Of a stretch of DNA of 37,634 nt, positions 1 through 9,576 are shown one piece after another. A program made the translations under genes and the position numbers. The notes below the pieces were generated by a model. The model made no database searches and was not told where the DNA came from. It worked only from the letters and a program-made list of their open reading frames with translations. Every line of letters begins with the position of its first letter. Within the stretch, counting starts at the first letter, position 1. Origin of the DNA: Sphingomonas sp. (lineage in GTDB: Bacteria > Pseudomonadota > Alphaproteobacteria > Sphingomonadales > Sphingomonadaceae); the NCBI RefSeq assembly GCF_013816785.1, contig NZ_JACDDV010000016.1, forward strand, positions 1-37,634. Reading direction: 5' to 3'.

Positions 1-1613
1 CTCTTAACATCGGCGAAAGCCAGGTTCCGAAAGGGAAAACCTGGTATTGGGCCGGGGTGAGCCAGCCGGGGCGTAATCTGCTGGGCAGTTTCGTCGGACG
101 CGACGACGGCGGCGGCGGTTCCGATAGGCCGCGGGAGACCGGCGACTTTCGCCGCCCCGACTGGCAGGGGGCGGTCCAGGTCGAACATGGTCTCGACAAG
201 CGCACGTCGATTGGCGTGCTCGCGACCATGCTGCTCGCCGATAATGAACGGTTGACCTTCGTCGAAGGCTCGGTGCGCCGCTCAGTTGGATCTGCGCTAT
301 TGGAGGCCGCCGTGGCGCGCGACAGCAAGGGCGGTATCGCCGCGCGCGCCCAGGCGGTGGCGCGCCTCGGCGGCGTCAACCTCAGCGCCGACGCGCTGAT
401 GGCGAACAATTTCACTCTCAACGGCCGCCGTGAGGCTCGTTACCGTGACGCACGCGTGTCGCTTGACGCTCCCTTGCGCGTTGGGCACCAACGCCTGGCG
501 GCGCACGCCGACATGCGGATGGTCGACCGCAGCGTTGATGACCGCACGCTCAACGCGGCTGCCCGACTGTCGACAAACTTCAATGGCTTCAACTTGACCA
601 GCCTGGTAAATTGGCAGCACCGCCTCGGCCGCAACGTTTCGCCACAACCAGACCGGATCGATGTCGGGCTGATCGGTACCGGGCGGATCGGCGACGTGCG
701 CCTGCGCGGGGAGGCCGTCTGGGACGTGCGTCCCGATCGCCGGTTCCGCAACGCCGAACTATCCGCTTATTGGTCCGCTTCGGACCGTGCCGATTGGGAG
801 GGGACAATCGCCTACGATGCCGCCGAGCGTCGCGGTCGCGCGCGAGTGTCGCATATCCACCGCTTCAATTCGCTCGCGGCGGCGGCGTCGATTGAGGGCG
901 GCACCGACGGCAGCTTCGCCGCCGGCCTCAACCTTGCCTTTTCGCTCGACTCTTCACGAGGCGGGATCAATTTGACCAGCCAGCGACAGGCCTCGAGCGG
1001 CGCGGTTGAGGCGCGCATCTACCGAGACCTCAACGACAATGGGGCCCATGACCCGTCCGAGCCGTGGGAGCCTGGGGCCACTATCACCACCGGCCAGCGC
1101 GTATCGGACGCGGTCACCGACAAGCAAGGGATGATTCGGGTCGGCGGCCTGCAGCCCTATTTGCCGATCGCGGTCGGCATCGACACATCGACGCTGAGCG
1201 ACCCGAGCCTGACTCCGCGCAAGGCATTGCAGGTCGTCGTCCCCCGGCCCGGGATCGCTGCCAAAGTTGACATTGGGTTGGTCGGTGCGGGCGCCATCGA
1301 AGGTGCGCTGGTCCGTGGCGACGGCCGTGCTTTCGAAGGGCTCGACATCGAGCTGGTCGATGCGACCGGTAAGACTGTCGCCACCACGCGCACGGATTAC
1401 GATGGCTTCTTCCTGTTCGAGCGCGTTGCTTATGGCCGCTACACGCTCCGCCTCAGCACCGACTCGGCCCAGGCCGTGGCCAGCATCGCGGCGATCGGCG
1501 GTCCGATCGAAATCAGTTCGGTCCATAGTATCTCTCGCCTGGGCGCGATCCGGGTCGCGAAGGCCGCGCAGATCGCGGCCGTTGGCTCGTCGGTAGCTGG
1601 CGCCGAACGTTAA
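1..1613 (+). CDS. Outer-membrane beta-barrel / usher-like protein with C-terminal Ig-like modules, 3' part
   Basis: The reading frame is open from base 3, so the gene starts upstream of the window; the GTG at 57 is internal. About 536 residues are visible. The first ~320 alternate short amphipathic strands and turns, as in a large outer-membrane barrel (many hydrophobic/polar alternations, Arg/Asp-rich turns). The next part carries a Ca-binding-like turn RDLNDNGAHDPSEP (~residues 343-356), typical of SdrD-B/CNA-B-type modules. A last module (TRTDYDGFFLFERVAYGRYTLRL) has the carboxypeptidase-regulatory-like fold signature. Barrel plus Ig-like C-terminal modules fits chaperone-usher-type outer membrane ushers or an adhesin-like barrel; the sequence here does not decide. 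No downstream pilus gene is present; a tRNA follows on the other strand. The family is inferred, the Ig-like modules are well supported. Confidence 0.6.
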   Translation, partial: LNIGESQVPKGKTWYWAGVSQPGRNLLGSFVGRDDGGGGSDRPRETGDFRRPDWQGAVQVEHGLDKRTSIGVLATMLLADNERLTFVEGSVRRSVGSALLEAAVARDSKGGIAARAQAVARLGGVNLSADALMANNFTLNGRREARYRDARVSLDAPLRVGHQRLAAHADMRMVDRSVDDRTLNAAARLSTNFNGFNLTSLVNWQHRLGRNVSPQPDRIDVGLIGTGRIGDVRLRGEAVWDVRPDRRFRNAELSAYWSASDRADWEGTIAYDAAERRGRARVSHIHRFNSLAAAASIEGGTDGSFAAGLNLAFSLDSSRGGINLTSQRQASSGAVEARIYRDLNDNGAHDPSEPWEPGATITTGQRVSDAVTDKQGMIRVGGLQPYLPIAVGIDTSTLSDPSLTPRKALQVVVPRPGIAAKVDIGLVGAGAIEGALVRGDGRAFEGLDIELVDATGKTVATTRTDYDGFFLFERVAYGRYTLRLSTDSAQAVASIAAIGGPIEISSVHSISRLGAIRVAKAAQIAAVGSSVAGAER

Positions 1614-1672
1614 CCATAAGTCGTCTCGCACGACTTTCAGGGCCGCCCGAAGGCAAAATTATCCGGGAGATT

Positions 1673-1759
1673 TGGTGCGGTCGAGAAGACTCGAACTTCC
1701 ACGGGCTTTCGCCCACAACGACCTCAACGTTGCGCGTCTACCAGTTCCGCCACGACCGC
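1673..1759 (-). tRNA. tRNA-Leu (anticodon GAG)
   Basis: On the minus strand the acceptor stem GCGGTCG pairs with CGACCGC, followed by an encoded ACCA end. The D-arm GGCGGAACTGGTAGACGC is the typical leucine class II form. The anticodon stem CAACG/CGTTG encloses the loop TTGAGGT (anticodon GAG). There is a long variable arm (TGGGCGAAAGCCCGT) and a T-arm GGAAG-TTCGAGT-CTTCT. The length is 87 nt with CCA. It reads CTC/CTT leucine codons. Confidence 0.97.
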
Positions 1760-1770
1760 ACTTTTGAAAA

Positions 1771-1797
1771 GGCAGCGCACCGCGTGCGGCCGCTGCC
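1771..1797 (-). terminator. Hairpin with short U-tract upstream of tRNA-Leu
   Basis: GGCAGCG (1771-1777) pairs with CGCTGCC (1791-1797). Read on the minus strand the stem is followed by TTTTC, an intrinsic-terminator layout just before the tRNA. It could end transcripts arriving from the zinc-ribbon gene (minus strand, ends 2192). Between 1798 and 1886 I see no other gene or structure. Confidence 0.35.
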
Positions 1798-1886
1798 CCA
1801 GGTAGGGCGCGGCCTCTAGCAAAGCATGGTCACGCTGGCAACGGCCAAGGGTCGCACCAGGCGACCGGTCCATTTCGGGACAATCC

Positions 1887-1921
1887 TTAACAAGCCGGTA
1901 ACCATTTCAGCCGGAATGGTT
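1887..1921 (+). promoter_or_regulatory. CtrA-like site overlapping an inverted repeat
   Basis: TTAA (1887-1890), seven bases, then GTAACCAT matches the alphaproteobacterial CtrA consensus TTAA-N7-TTAA in 7 of 8 half-site bases and continues with the frequent CCAT extension. A perfect inverted repeat AACCATT-N8-AATGGTT (1900-1921) overlaps it and ends six bases before the ATG at 1928. CtrA binding is an inference. Confidence 0.35.
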
Positions 1922-1927
1922 TAAGCC

Positions 1928-2188
1928 ATGTTGATGACCGGCCCACTTTTGTTGCTCGCAATCATTACTGCGCCGGTCGACAGGGCGGGGACAGCGCTCA
2001 ATGTCTCGCCGGCTTTCATTCCCATTAGCGGGGCCTCGGCCCGAGCGACGGCCAGCGTGCGCGTCATAAGCGGGTTCGCATATGGCCCGGGCCGCTCGAC
2101 TTCGGCAGCAGGTGCTATGCACCGCGCAAGCAGCATCACCGACGCCGAAGGCACCAAGCGCTCTGCTCAACTCATTGAATTCCAATAG
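1928..2188 (+). CDS. Small exported hypothetical protein
   Basis: The product has 86 residues and a hydrophobic N-terminus (LLLLAIITAPV, residues 6-16) that could act as a signal peptide. The mature part is Ser/Ala/Arg-rich and ends in AQLIEFQ. I do not recognise a named family; short secreted proteins with this layout are common in sphingomonads (recollection, not a search). There is no strong Shine-Dalgarno before ATG 1928. It converges on the zinc-ribbon gene with a 3-bp gap, so it is tightly placed. An open frame also exists on the opposite strand (1907-2185), but its product is Cys/Arg-rich and lacks any secretion or domain logic. Moderately sure the plus-strand frame is real. Confidence 0.5.
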   Translation: MLMTGPLLLLAIITAPVDRAGTALNVSPAFIPISGASARATASVRVISGFAYGPGRSTSAAGAMHRASSITDAEGTKRSAQLIEFQ

Positions 2189-2191
2189 TTT

Positions 2192-3034
2192 CTAGCTGTT
2201 TCCACCAAGTGTAACGGTCAATTCGTCGCCGCCCTTGGGGACATCGATCTCGGCGCTGTTGAAGCTAGCGCTACTGCGCGGAGCAAGGATCCGAGCGGGC
2301 GACGCGATGATCCAGCGATGGATGATCGCGCGGCTCACTTTGTTACGGAGCTCGGCATGGATTGGCGGTACATTCTGCTGTTGGTCGGTCGGGTTGATCA
2401 CCCGCCCGCTGATCGCCACCAGTTCGTTGCCGCTTTCGAGCGGCTGGCGGTCGCTGGTGGTGATCATGAGCTGCAACGGCGTCGCCCCGGCCTCGGCGAT
2501 GCCGGCACGCGCCTTCCACTCGGCCGGCGCCAAATACCAGAAGGCGGCAGCCGCAACGACGATCAGAAGCACTAGGCCCAGCAGCAGCGGCCAGGCGCGG
2601 CGGCGAGGGCGTTCGTCGTCGTACCGGCCGACATAGCCGACGAAGCCCGAATCAGGTTCCTGAAACGCGGTTTCAGTCTCGACGGGGTCGACCGGGCGGT
2701 AGGACGCGACGTTCACCGGCTCTCCGTCCGGTCCCGGTTCGATATCGCTATACTCGGCGTCTTCGACCAACGGCTCGGCATAGTCAGTGATCATTGCTCC
2801 GGCTTCGGCTTCCGCCGGCACTTGGGCGACATGCTCCTCGCCCGGCGCATCGGGATCGGGCTCTGGCGGCCCGCCAAGGTCGGCGCCGCCCGGCACCTCA
2901 GCAAGCTCGAGCGTTTCGGGATCCTGGTGCCAACTGTGTTTGCACGACGCGCAGCGCACCTGTCGTCCGGCGGGCGGAATGGCGCCGTCCTTCACCACAT
3001 ATTTGGTGTCGCAGGCGGGACAGGTCAGGATCAT
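2192..3034 (-). CDS. Zinc-ribbon (MJ0042-type) single-pass membrane protein
   Basis: The 280-residue product opens with a zinc ribbon: C5-x2-C8 and C28-x2-C31 in MILTCPACDTKY and VRCASCKHSWHQ. An acidic, Pro-rich linker follows (residues ~40-145). One transmembrane helix sits at ~147-168, preceded by RRR, so the N-terminal ribbon is probably cytoplasmic. The C-terminal ~110-residue domain, probably beta-rich, resembles DUF3426-like domains of this family. Zinc-ribbon proteins of this kind are widespread in proteobacteria; their role is poorly defined. The ATG at 3034 has GGAAGG about 10 bases upstream. It is divergent from ftsE, with 107 bp between the starts. Confidence 0.85.
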   Translation of the reverse strand: MILTCPACDTKYVVKDGAIPPAGRQVRCASCKHSWHQDPETLELAEVPGGADLGGPPEPDPDAPGEEHVAQVPAEAEAGAMITDYAEPLVEDAEYSDIEPGPDGEPVNVASYRPVDPVETETAFQEPDSGFVGYVGRYDDERPRRRAWPLLLGLVLLIVVAAAAFWYLAPAEWKARAGIAEAGATPLQLMITTSDRQPLESGNELVAISGRVINPTDQQQNVPPIHAELRNKVSRAIIHRWIIASPARILAPRSSASFNSAEIDVPKGGDELTVTLGGNS

Positions 3035-3141
3035 GCGCGCGGGCCTTCCGGGGAATTAACTTGGATAAACAGCAATGCTCCCGCCTTGGCAAGGCGGCGC
3101 AAGCCGTGCCACATCGGGGCTGCGGGGAAGGGAGCGGCCTG

Positions 3142-3858
3142 TTGGCGGAGACGATCGTCGAATTCGACCGTGTGGGTCTTCGCTACGGCACCGGTAGCGA
3201 AGTGCTGCACGACCTCGAATTCCGGCTGGGAGCCGGTGGATTCTACTTTCTTACGGGGCCGTCGGGCGCGGGAAAGACCTCGCTGCTCAAATTGCTTTAT
3301 CTTGCCCAACGGCCGACGCGCGGGCGGATGCGGCTGTTTGGCGAGGAGCTGGGTGACGCGCCGCGCGAGGCGCTGCCGCCGTTTCGGCGCCGGATTGGGG
3401 TGGTGTTTCAGGATTTTCGCCTGATCCGGCACTTGTCGGCGTTCGACAATGTCGCCTTGCCCCTGCGAATTGCCGGGGCAAGCGAGGAGGAGGTCGAGGG
3501 GCCGGTGCGAGAAATGCTCGCTTGGGTCGGGCTGTCGGACCGAGCCAGCGCCCGGCCCCCGACGCTTTCCGGTGGGGAGCAGCAGCGGGTAGCGATCGCC
3601 CGCGCGGTAATCGCCCGGCCCGAGCTGGTCATCGCCGACGAGCCGACCGGCAATGTCGACGCGGCGATGGCCGAGCGCATCCTTCATTTGCTGACGGCCA
3701 TGAACCGGCTGGGCACGACGGTGATTGTCGCGACCCATGATCTCGGGCTGATCGCGGCGACTCCCGGCGCACAGCTGATTCGCCTTGAAAACGGCAATCT
3801 GGTCGATCCGACTGGAGCGCTCAAGAATCCGCCCCGCGCCGCGGGGTCGCGGCCATGA
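3142..3858 (+). CDS. ftsE: Cell division ATP-binding protein FtsE
   Basis: This is the ATPase of the FtsEX complex, which couples septal-ring assembly to activation of peptidoglycan hydrolases at the inner membrane. The 238-residue product has Walker A GPSGAGKT (39-46), the ABC signature LSGGEQQR (~141), Walker B LVIADEP (~163-169) and the switch histidine in VATHDLG. Lengths around 220-240 are normal. The TTG at 3142 is chosen because GGGAAGGGAG lies 7 bases upstream and the homologous region starts directly after it ([15 protein letters not shown]). The open frame continues upstream without domain support. The stop overlaps the ftsX start (ATGA). Confidence 0.92.
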   Translation: MAETIVEFDRVGLRYGTGSEVLHDLEFRLGAGGFYFLTGPSGAGKTSLLKLLYLAQRPTRGRMRLFGEELGDAPREALPPFRRRIGVVFQDFRLIRHLSAFDNVALPLRIAGASEEEVEGPVREMLAWVGLSDRASARPPTLSGGEQQRVAIARAVIARPELVIADEPTGNVDAAMAERILHLLTAMNRLGTTVIVATHDLGLIAATPGAQLIRLENGNLVDPTGALKNPPRAAGSRP

Positions 3859-4718
3859 GCCTGTTGTTCGCCTCTCCGCCCGAGCAAAGGCTGATCCCGA
3901 CCGGCGGCGTTCGCGGGCCGGTGCCGGTGCTAATTGCGATCATGATGTTCACCATGGTCGTGATCAGCGCGGCGGGACTGGCGCTCGGCAATATGGGCTC
4001 CTTGGTCAAGACCGGGGTCGAGCATCGCTATTCGATCCAGATCGCCGATGGCGCGACCAGGGCGCCCGCCGCCATGGCCGCGGCGCGCTCGGCGGCAGGA
4101 GTGGCGCGGGTCACGCAAGTGCCGCCCGCAGACCTCCGCCGGACGATCGAACGCTGGCTGGGCCCAGCCGGAGCCGAGGCCGATCTGCCGCTTCCGGCGA
4201 TTATCGACGTCGATTTGGTGCCAGGCGCCAATCCGACCGCATTGCGGCGCGCGATCGAAACGGTTCCCGGGGCCCGGCTGACCGCCCATCGCGACAGTCT
4301 CGCGCCGCTGCTGGGCGCGCTCAGCGGAATGATGTTGCTCGCCTTCACCTTGGTCGGCCTGATCGCGATGGCGACCGCTGCCGCGGTGGTGCTGGCGGCG
4401 CGCGGCGCGCTCGACACGCATCGCGGAACGATCGAGGTGATGCACGGCATCGGCGCGACCGACGAACAGGTGGCCCGGCTGTTCCAGCGTCAGATCGCGA
4501 TCGACGCGCTGATCGGCGGGCTGATTGGTGCGACGGCGGCGGGAGCGGTGCTTACGGCGGCGCTGGGCGGCGCTAGCGTAGCGGCGATGACTGGCGGAAC
4601 GCCGCCGCTTGGGCTGGGCGATCTTTTCATCCTCGCCGCACTGCCGTTCGCCGGCGCGCTTCTGGCGACGCTGGTTGCCAGGCGTGCGGTGCTTGGGGCA
4701 CTGCGCGAGCGCCTATGA
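3855..4718 (+). CDS. ftsX: Cell division protein FtsX (permease-like)
   Basis: This is the membrane partner of FtsE. The 287-residue product has a first transmembrane helix at ~27-50. A periplasmic segment follows (~50-165), the region that in the family contacts murein hydrolase activators. Three further helices lie at ~160-190, ~215-240 and ~250-278, the four-helix FtsX layout. It overlaps ftsE by ATGA and ydcF by 4 bases, so the genes are translationally coupled. Sequence similarity in this family is low, and the call rests on topology plus the FtsE neighbour. Confidence 0.88.
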   Translation: MSLLFASPPEQRLIPTGGVRGPVPVLIAIMMFTMVVISAAGLALGNMGSLVKTGVEHRYSIQIADGATRAPAAMAAARSAAGVARVTQVPPADLRRTIERWLGPAGAEADLPLPAIIDVDLVPGANPTALRRAIETVPGARLTAHRDSLAPLLGALSGMMLLAFTLVGLIAMATAAAVVLAARGALDTHRGTIEVMHGIGATDEQVARLFQRQIAIDALIGGLIGATAAGAVLTAALGGASVAAMTGGTPPLGLGDLFILAALPFAGALLATLVARRAVLGALRERL

Positions 4719-5248
4719 TCGCCAGATTCTTGTCCTTCGTCGCCATCCTTTATGCGCTCGGCTTCGCGCTGTTCGCGGTGACGCTTGGTACCCCCGCCCC
4801 GCTCGATGCCGGCGCGACCGACGCGATCGTCGCCATTACCGGCGGCCAGGGACGGATCGAGCATGCCGCCAAGCTATTGGCTGACGGCAAGGGCAAAAGG
4901 CTGCTGATCGCCGGGGCCGACCCCTCGGTGCGCAAGGAAGATCTGGTCCGCCGGATCGGCGGGCGGAAAAATCTGTTCGACTGCTGCGTCGACCTTGGCT
5001 CGGAATCGGTCGACACCCGCTCCAACGCCGAAGAAGCCATGCGCTGGCTGCAGCGGCGGCACTATAGCAGCATTCGCCTGGTCACCAGCGACTGGCACAT
5101 GCGGCGCGCCGCCTATGAATTCAATCGGCAGTTGGACGGGATCCGCATCGTTCCCGACGCGGTACGGACCGAGCCGGCGTTCATGACCCTGTTTGCCGAA
5201 TATAATAAATATCTGCTGCGGCGATTGAGTGTGTGGCTCGACATTTGA
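4715..5248 (+). CDS. YdcF/SanA family protein (DUF218)
   Basis: The 177-residue product has an N-terminal membrane anchor (residues ~4-24) and a DUF218 Rossmann-like domain: DAIVAITGGQGRIEHAAKLL, then SNAEEAMRWL and the C-terminal motif VTSDWHMRRA. Members such as SanA, ElyC and YdcF are tied to envelope integrity and lipid-carrier or peptidoglycan metabolism, but the reaction is not established for most. It overlaps ftsX by ATGA and plsC by one base. The position inside an ftsEX-plsC operon supports a cell-envelope role. The exact substrate is unknown. Confidence 0.85.
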   Translation: MIARFLSFVAILYALGFALFAVTLGTPAPLDAGATDAIVAITGGQGRIEHAAKLLADGKGKRLLIAGADPSVRKEDLVRRIGGRKNLFDCCVDLGSESVDTRSNAEEAMRWLQRRHYSSIRLVTSDWHMRRAAYEFNRQLDGIRIVPDAVRTEPAFMTLFAEYNKYLLRRLSVWLDI

Positions 5249-5931
5249 TGGCGCTCATTCGCTCGATCCTGTTCACGCTGCTGTTCTACTCGGGAACCCT
5301 TTTCTACGTGCTGGTAGTGATCGCCGTTGCGCCGATCGGCACGGCCCCGGTCCGGACGGTCGTTCACGCCTGGTCGGCGTATCACCATTGGCTGGTGCGC
5401 CATATCCTTGGTATTCGTATTGTCTGGGACGGCGCCATCCCTGACGGCCCCTTCCTCATCGCCGTCAAGCATAGTTCGATGATGGAGGCGGTCGACACAC
5501 TCCATTTCGCCGACAAGCCGGTGGTGGTGATGAAGCGCGAGCTAACCGCCATTCCGTTGTTCGGATGGGTGACGCGGCGCTACGGGGCGATTGGGGTCGA
5601 CCGGGACGCGGGGGCGAGCGCCCTGCGCGTCATGATGGCCGAGGCCAAGGCTGCCGTCGCCGGCGGCCGCCCCGTGATTATCTTCCCCGAGGGCACGCGC
5701 GTGCCATTTGGCCAGAAGCCGGCCATCAAGCCCGGGTTCGCCGGACTCTACCGCGCGATCGGCCTGCCGGTGGTGCCGGTCGCCCATGACGTCGGCAAGC
5801 TATGGCACAAGGGCTTCGTCAAGCGCTCGGGAACGGCCCATTTCAAGGTTGGCGAAACCATTCCCGCGGGCCTCAAGCGCGCCGACATCGAGGCGCGGGT
5901 GCATACCGCGATCAACGCCCTCAACCCCTGA
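5248..5931 (+). CDS. plsC: 1-acyl-sn-glycerol-3-phosphate acyltransferase (PlsC family)
   Basis: It transfers an acyl chain to lysophosphatidic acid, the second acylation of phospholipid synthesis, at the inner membrane. The 227-residue product has a hydrophobic N-terminus (~5-30). The catalytic box is H75-S-S-M-M-E80, an HX4E form in place of HX4D; as I recall this variant is frequent in alphaproteobacteria. The second box is FPEGTR (146-151). The start is ATG 5248, which overlaps the ydcF stop (TGATG); an in-frame GTG at 5233 is possible. The last 11 bases overlap the convergent pheT stop region. Confidence 0.88.
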   Translation: MALIRSILFTLLFYSGTLFYVLVVIAVAPIGTAPVRTVVHAWSAYHHWLVRHILGIRIVWDGAIPDGPFLIAVKHSSMMEAVDTLHFADKPVVVMKRELTAIPLFGWVTRRYGAIGVDRDAGASALRVMMAEAKAAVAGGRPVIIFPEGTRVPFGQKPAIKPGFAGLYRAIGLPVVPVAHDVGKLWHKGFVKRSGTAHFKVGETIPAGLKRADIEARVHTAINALNP

Positions 5932-8278
5932 GGCTCGCACCCAGTTTCTCGGCGGCCGCGACGATCTGTGCCGACAGCTCGCCAATCTCCGCATCGGTAA
6001 AGCTTTTCTCGCCCGGCTGCATCGTGACTTCGACGGCCAGGCTGAGCGCCTCGCCGTCGGGGCGGTAACGGTCGAAGATTCGCGCGGCGATGATCGCCGT
6101 CTCATCGACCCCCCGTATCGCACGGACCAGCGTGTCGGCGGCCAGCGTATCGGGCACGACGAACGCAAAGTCGCGTGCCACGGGCTGGAGCAGTGCGGGG
6201 GCGTAAGCGGGGCGAGCGCGCGCGCCGAGGCGGGCAGGAGGTATGGCGTCGAGAAAGAGCTCGGCCACCACCGTTCCCGCCGGCGCGTCGAGCGCCTTCG
6301 CGATACGCGGGTGAAGTTCTCCAAATGCAGCGAGGATCGTCTTGGCTCCGAGCCCGAGCTTGGCCGAGCGGCCGGGATGCCAGGTCGGCCCCGCGTCCAT
6401 CAGCAACTGCAGATTTGCAATTGGCGCCCCCGCGGCGTCGAGCAAGGCGAGCACCTCGGCCTTGGCATCGAACGCGCTGAAGCCCTGCCCCTTGCCCGAC
6501 TGCCAGTGGCGCGGATTGCGCTCGCCGGCCAGCAACAGGCCGACGGTCGGGCGCTCGCCCTCGGCCAGGTAACGGCGGCCGACCTCGAACAGGCGGATGG
6601 TGATTGCGCCGCGATCGGCGTTGCGCCGCGCGGCGGCGATCAGGCCGGGCAGCATCGACGGCCGCATCGCCTTCATCTCCTCGCTGATCGGGTTGGCGAG
6701 CATGTGGGGGGCGCCGCCGAAGTGCGCCGCTTCGTCCTCGCCGATAAAACTCCAAGTGACCGCCTCGTCCAGTCCGCGCGCGACCGCCGCGCGGCGAATG
6801 CGCCGCTCGACCTTCTGGGATCGCGTCGCGGTGGGCTTGGCCACTCCATTCGCGCGCGATAATGGCGTCGAAGGAATCGCATCATAGCCGACGATACGCG
6901 TGACTTCCTCGACCAGGTCAGCAGGTCCGTCGATGTCGCGCCGCCACGACGGGGCGACCACCTCTCCTCCGTCGACGATAAAACCGAGCCGTTCGAGAAT
7001 CGCCGTCTGTTCCGCTGCCGGTACATCGATTCCGCCCAACGCCAGCGTCCGCGCCGGATTGAAGGCTACGCGCTTGGCCCCGACCGGCGGCTCGCCGGCG
7101 CGGGTCACCCGGCTCGCTTCGCCGCCGCAAATGTCGAGAATCAGGCCCGTCAGCACCGCAAGCCCATCGTCCAGGAAGGTGGGATCGACACCGCGCTCGA
7201 AGCGGCTGCGCGCGTCGCTCGTCAGTCCGAGCTTCTGGCCGGTCCGGGCAATCCGTTCGGGCGTGAAATAGGCAACTTCGAGCAGCACCTCGGTCGTCGC
7301 CGGCGACATGCCCGAATGCTCGCCGCCCATGATCCCGCCAATGTCGTGGACGCCGTTGTCGTCGGCGATCACCGTCATCTCCGACGTCAGCGAATATTGC
7401 TTCCCGTTGAGCGCAACGACGGTCTCGCCGTCGTAGGCGCGGCGCCCGACGACCGCGCCCGACAGCGCCTTGACGTCATAAGCATGGCTCGGCCGGCCAA
7501 GATCGAACATGACATAGTTGGTGATGTCGATCAGCGCCGAGATCGGCCGCTGACCCGCCGCCTTCAACCGCCGCTGCATCCACTCGGGCGACGCGCCATT
7601 GGTCAGACCGCGCACGGTGCGACCGTGAAAAGCCGGGCAGCCGTCGGGATCCTCAATGCGGATCTCGACCGGGTTGTCGAAACTGCCCTCGATGTTCGGC
7701 ACGTCGAGCGGCTTCAGTGTGCCCAGCCCTGTGGCGGCGAGATCGCGGGCGATGCCACGCACGCCCATGCAATCCTGGCGGTTCGGAGTGACCGCGACGT
7801 CGAAAACCGCGTCGTCCAGACCGGCATATTCGGCAAAGCTGGATCCGACCGGCGCCTCGGATGGAAGCTCGACAATCCCGTCATGGTCGTCGCCCAACTC
7901 GAGCTCGCGCGAGGAACACATCATACCGTTTGATTCGACGCCACGGATCGTCGCTTTTTTGAGCGTAATTTCGCTGCCGGGCACATAGGTTCCCGGGCCA
8001 CCAAACACCCCGACTAGGCCGGCGCGGGCGTTAGGCGCGCCGCAGACGACCTGCAACGGCTCGCCGTCACCGGTGTCGACGGTCAGCACCTGAAGCTTGT
8101 CCGCCTGCGGATGGCGCTCGGCGGTCAGCACCCTGGCGATCTTGAACGGCTTAAGCGCATCGGCCGGATTGGCGACGCCTTCTACCTCCAGGCCGATGCG
8201 GGTCAGCGCTTCGGCGATGGTCCCCGCGTCGGCATCGGTGTCGAGGTGGGCTTTGAGCCAGCCAAGCGAGAACTTCAT
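5921..8278 (-). CDS. pheT: Phenylalanine--tRNA ligase beta subunit
   Basis: This is the beta subunit of the alpha2-beta2 cytoplasmic PheRS. It carries the tRNA-binding, editing and anticodon-recognition domains. The 785-residue product starts [14 protein letters not shown], followed by an EMAP-like tRNA-binding domain (~40-150, [27 protein letters not shown]). Next come B3/B4 editing, B5, and a C-terminal FDX-ACB domain (~690-785, [13 protein letters not shown]). The length is normal (~790). The start codon overlaps the pheS stop (ATGA), so translation is coupled. It converges with plsC. Confidence 0.97.
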   Translation of the reverse strand: MKFSLGWLKAHLDTDADAGTIAEALTRIGLEVEGVANPADALKPFKIARVLTAERHPQADKLQVLTVDTGDGEPLQVVCGAPNARAGLVGVFGGPGTYVPGSEITLKKATIRGVESNGMMCSSRELELGDDHDGIVELPSEAPVGSSFAEYAGLDDAVFDVAVTPNRQDCMGVRGIARDLAATGLGTLKPLDVPNIEGSFDNPVEIRIEDPDGCPAFHGRTVRGLTNGASPEWMQRRLKAAGQRPISALIDITNYVMFDLGRPSHAYDVKALSGAVVGRRAYDGETVVALNGKQYSLTSEMTVIADDNGVHDIGGIMGGEHSGMSPATTEVLLEVAYFTPERIARTGQKLGLTSDARSRFERGVDPTFLDDGLAVLTGLILDICGGEASRVTRAGEPPVGAKRVAFNPARTLALGGIDVPAAEQTAILERLGFIVDGGEVVAPSWRRDIDGPADLVEEVTRIVGYDAIPSTPLSRANGVAKPTATRSQKVERRIRRAAVARGLDEAVTWSFIGEDEAAHFGGAPHMLANPISEEMKAMRPSMLPGLIAAARRNADRGAITIRLFEVGRRYLAEGERPTVGLLLAGERNPRHWQSGKGQGFSAFDAKAEVLALLDAAGAPIANLQLLMDAGPTWHPGRSAKLGLGAKTILAAFGELHPRIAKALDAPAGTVVAELFLDAIPPARLGARARPAYAPALLQPVARDFAFVVPDTLAADTLVRAIRGVDETAIIAARIFDRYRPDGEALSLAVEVTMQPGEKSFTDAEIGELSAQIVAAAEKLGASLRG

Positions 8279-9345
8279 GCACCCACTCCCCCGCTGAGCG
8301 TCGGCACGTCGAGAAAGCTGAAGCCGTAATGCTTGAGCCAGCGCAAGTCGCCGTCGAAGAAGGCGCGGAGATCGTCCATGCCATATTTGAGCATCGCCAG
8401 CCGGTCGACGCCGGTGCCGAAGGCGAAGCCCTGCCACTCGTCCGGGTCGAGGCCGCACGCCGCCATCACGCGCGGATGGACCATGCCGCTGCCCAGCACT
8501 TCCATCCAGCCCTCCGAGCCGCCCACGACGCGGCGGCCTTTCTCGATCGACCAGCCGACATCGACCTCGGCCGACGGCTCGGTGAACGGGAAATAGCTGG
8601 GGCGCAGCCGCAGCACCACGTCGTCGCGCTCGAAGAACGCTTTGAGGAAGGTCTCAAGCGTCCATTTGAGATGGCCCATATGGATGCCCTTGTCGATCAC
8701 CAGTCCCTCGATCTGGTGAAACATGGGCGTATGAGTGGCGTCGCTGTCGCTGCGATAGACCCGCCCCGGGGCGATGATCCGAATCGGCGGCGGTTCGGAC
8801 TGCATCGTCCGGATCTGCACCGGCGAGGTGTGGGTGCGCAGGACCATCGGCCGTTCATGCTCGCCGGCTATGTAGAACGTATCCATCATCGCCCGCGCCG
8901 GGTGGGTCTCGGGTATGTTGAGCGCGGTGAAATTGCGCCAATCGTCCTCGATCTCAGGACCTTCGGCGACGGCAAAACCCAAATCGGCGAAAATCTCGGT
9001 CAGCTCGTCCATCACCTGACTGACCGGGTGAACCGATCCTCGCGGCGCCACCGCCGCGGGTAGCGACAGGTCGACCCGCTCGGTCGCCAGCCGCCGGTCG
9101 AGCTCCGTATTCTCTAGTACAGATTTCCGTTTGGCGATTGCCGCCGTCACGCCTTCGCGCAGCGTATTCAGCCGCGGCCCCTCGACTCGTCGCTCTTCAG
9201 GCGTCATCCCGCCCAATGTCTTGAGCAACTGCGTCACCACCCCCAACTTGCCGATGGCGGCCACCCGCACGGCGTCGAGCGCGGCGAGGTCGGCGGCGGA
9301 GGCAATGTCCGCTTCGAAACGCGATTGCAGCGGATGGACGGTCAC
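8275..9345 (-). CDS. pheS: Phenylalanine--tRNA ligase alpha subunit
   Basis: This is the catalytic subunit of PheRS: it activates phenylalanine with ATP and charges tRNA-Phe. The 356-residue product has a coiled-coil N-terminus (~1-85) for tRNA binding. The class II motifs follow: motif 1 around the [18 protein letters not shown] region, motif 2 [20 protein letters not shown], and motif 3 [17 protein letters not shown]. The phenylalanine pocket sequence [16 protein letters not shown] is intact. Start GTG 9345 is chosen because AAGGA lies 7 bases upstream and the length then matches the family. No T-box or Phe-rich leader peptide is visible in the 287 bases between it and rplT. Confidence 0.97.
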   Translation of the reverse strand: MTVHPLQSRFEADIASAADLAALDAVRVAAIGKLGVVTQLLKTLGGMTPEERRVEGPRLNTLREGVTAAIAKRKSVLENTELDRRLATERVDLSLPAAVAPRGSVHPVSQVMDELTEIFADLGFAVAEGPEIEDDWRNFTALNIPETHPARAMMDTFYIAGEHERPMVLRTHTSPVQIRTMQSEPPPIRIIAPGRVYRSDSDATHTPMFHQIEGLVIDKGIHMGHLKWTLETFLKAFFERDDVVLRLRPSYFPFTEPSAEVDVGWSIEKGRRVVGGSEGWMEVLGSGMVHPRVMAACGLDPDEWQGFAFGTGVDRLAMLKYGMDDLRAFFDGDLRWLKHYGFSFLDVPTLSGGVGA

Positions 9346-9576
9346 GGCTTTTCCTTGGGGCCTTGGTGGGTGCGGGCTAAAGCAGGAATAAGGGGGCGAA
9401 GGCAAGGAGGCGCGATCTGGCCGGCGATTGGCCCCAATTCGACCAGGCCCGCGATTCGTCGACCTTCGCTCTGCTTTAACTCGCAACTCGCAAGATGCTC
9501 ATCGCGCGCTCAATTCGGGCGCAAGACGTTCTTGGCCAACATCAAGGGTTGGACCGCGCCGACTTGATCGACCGAC

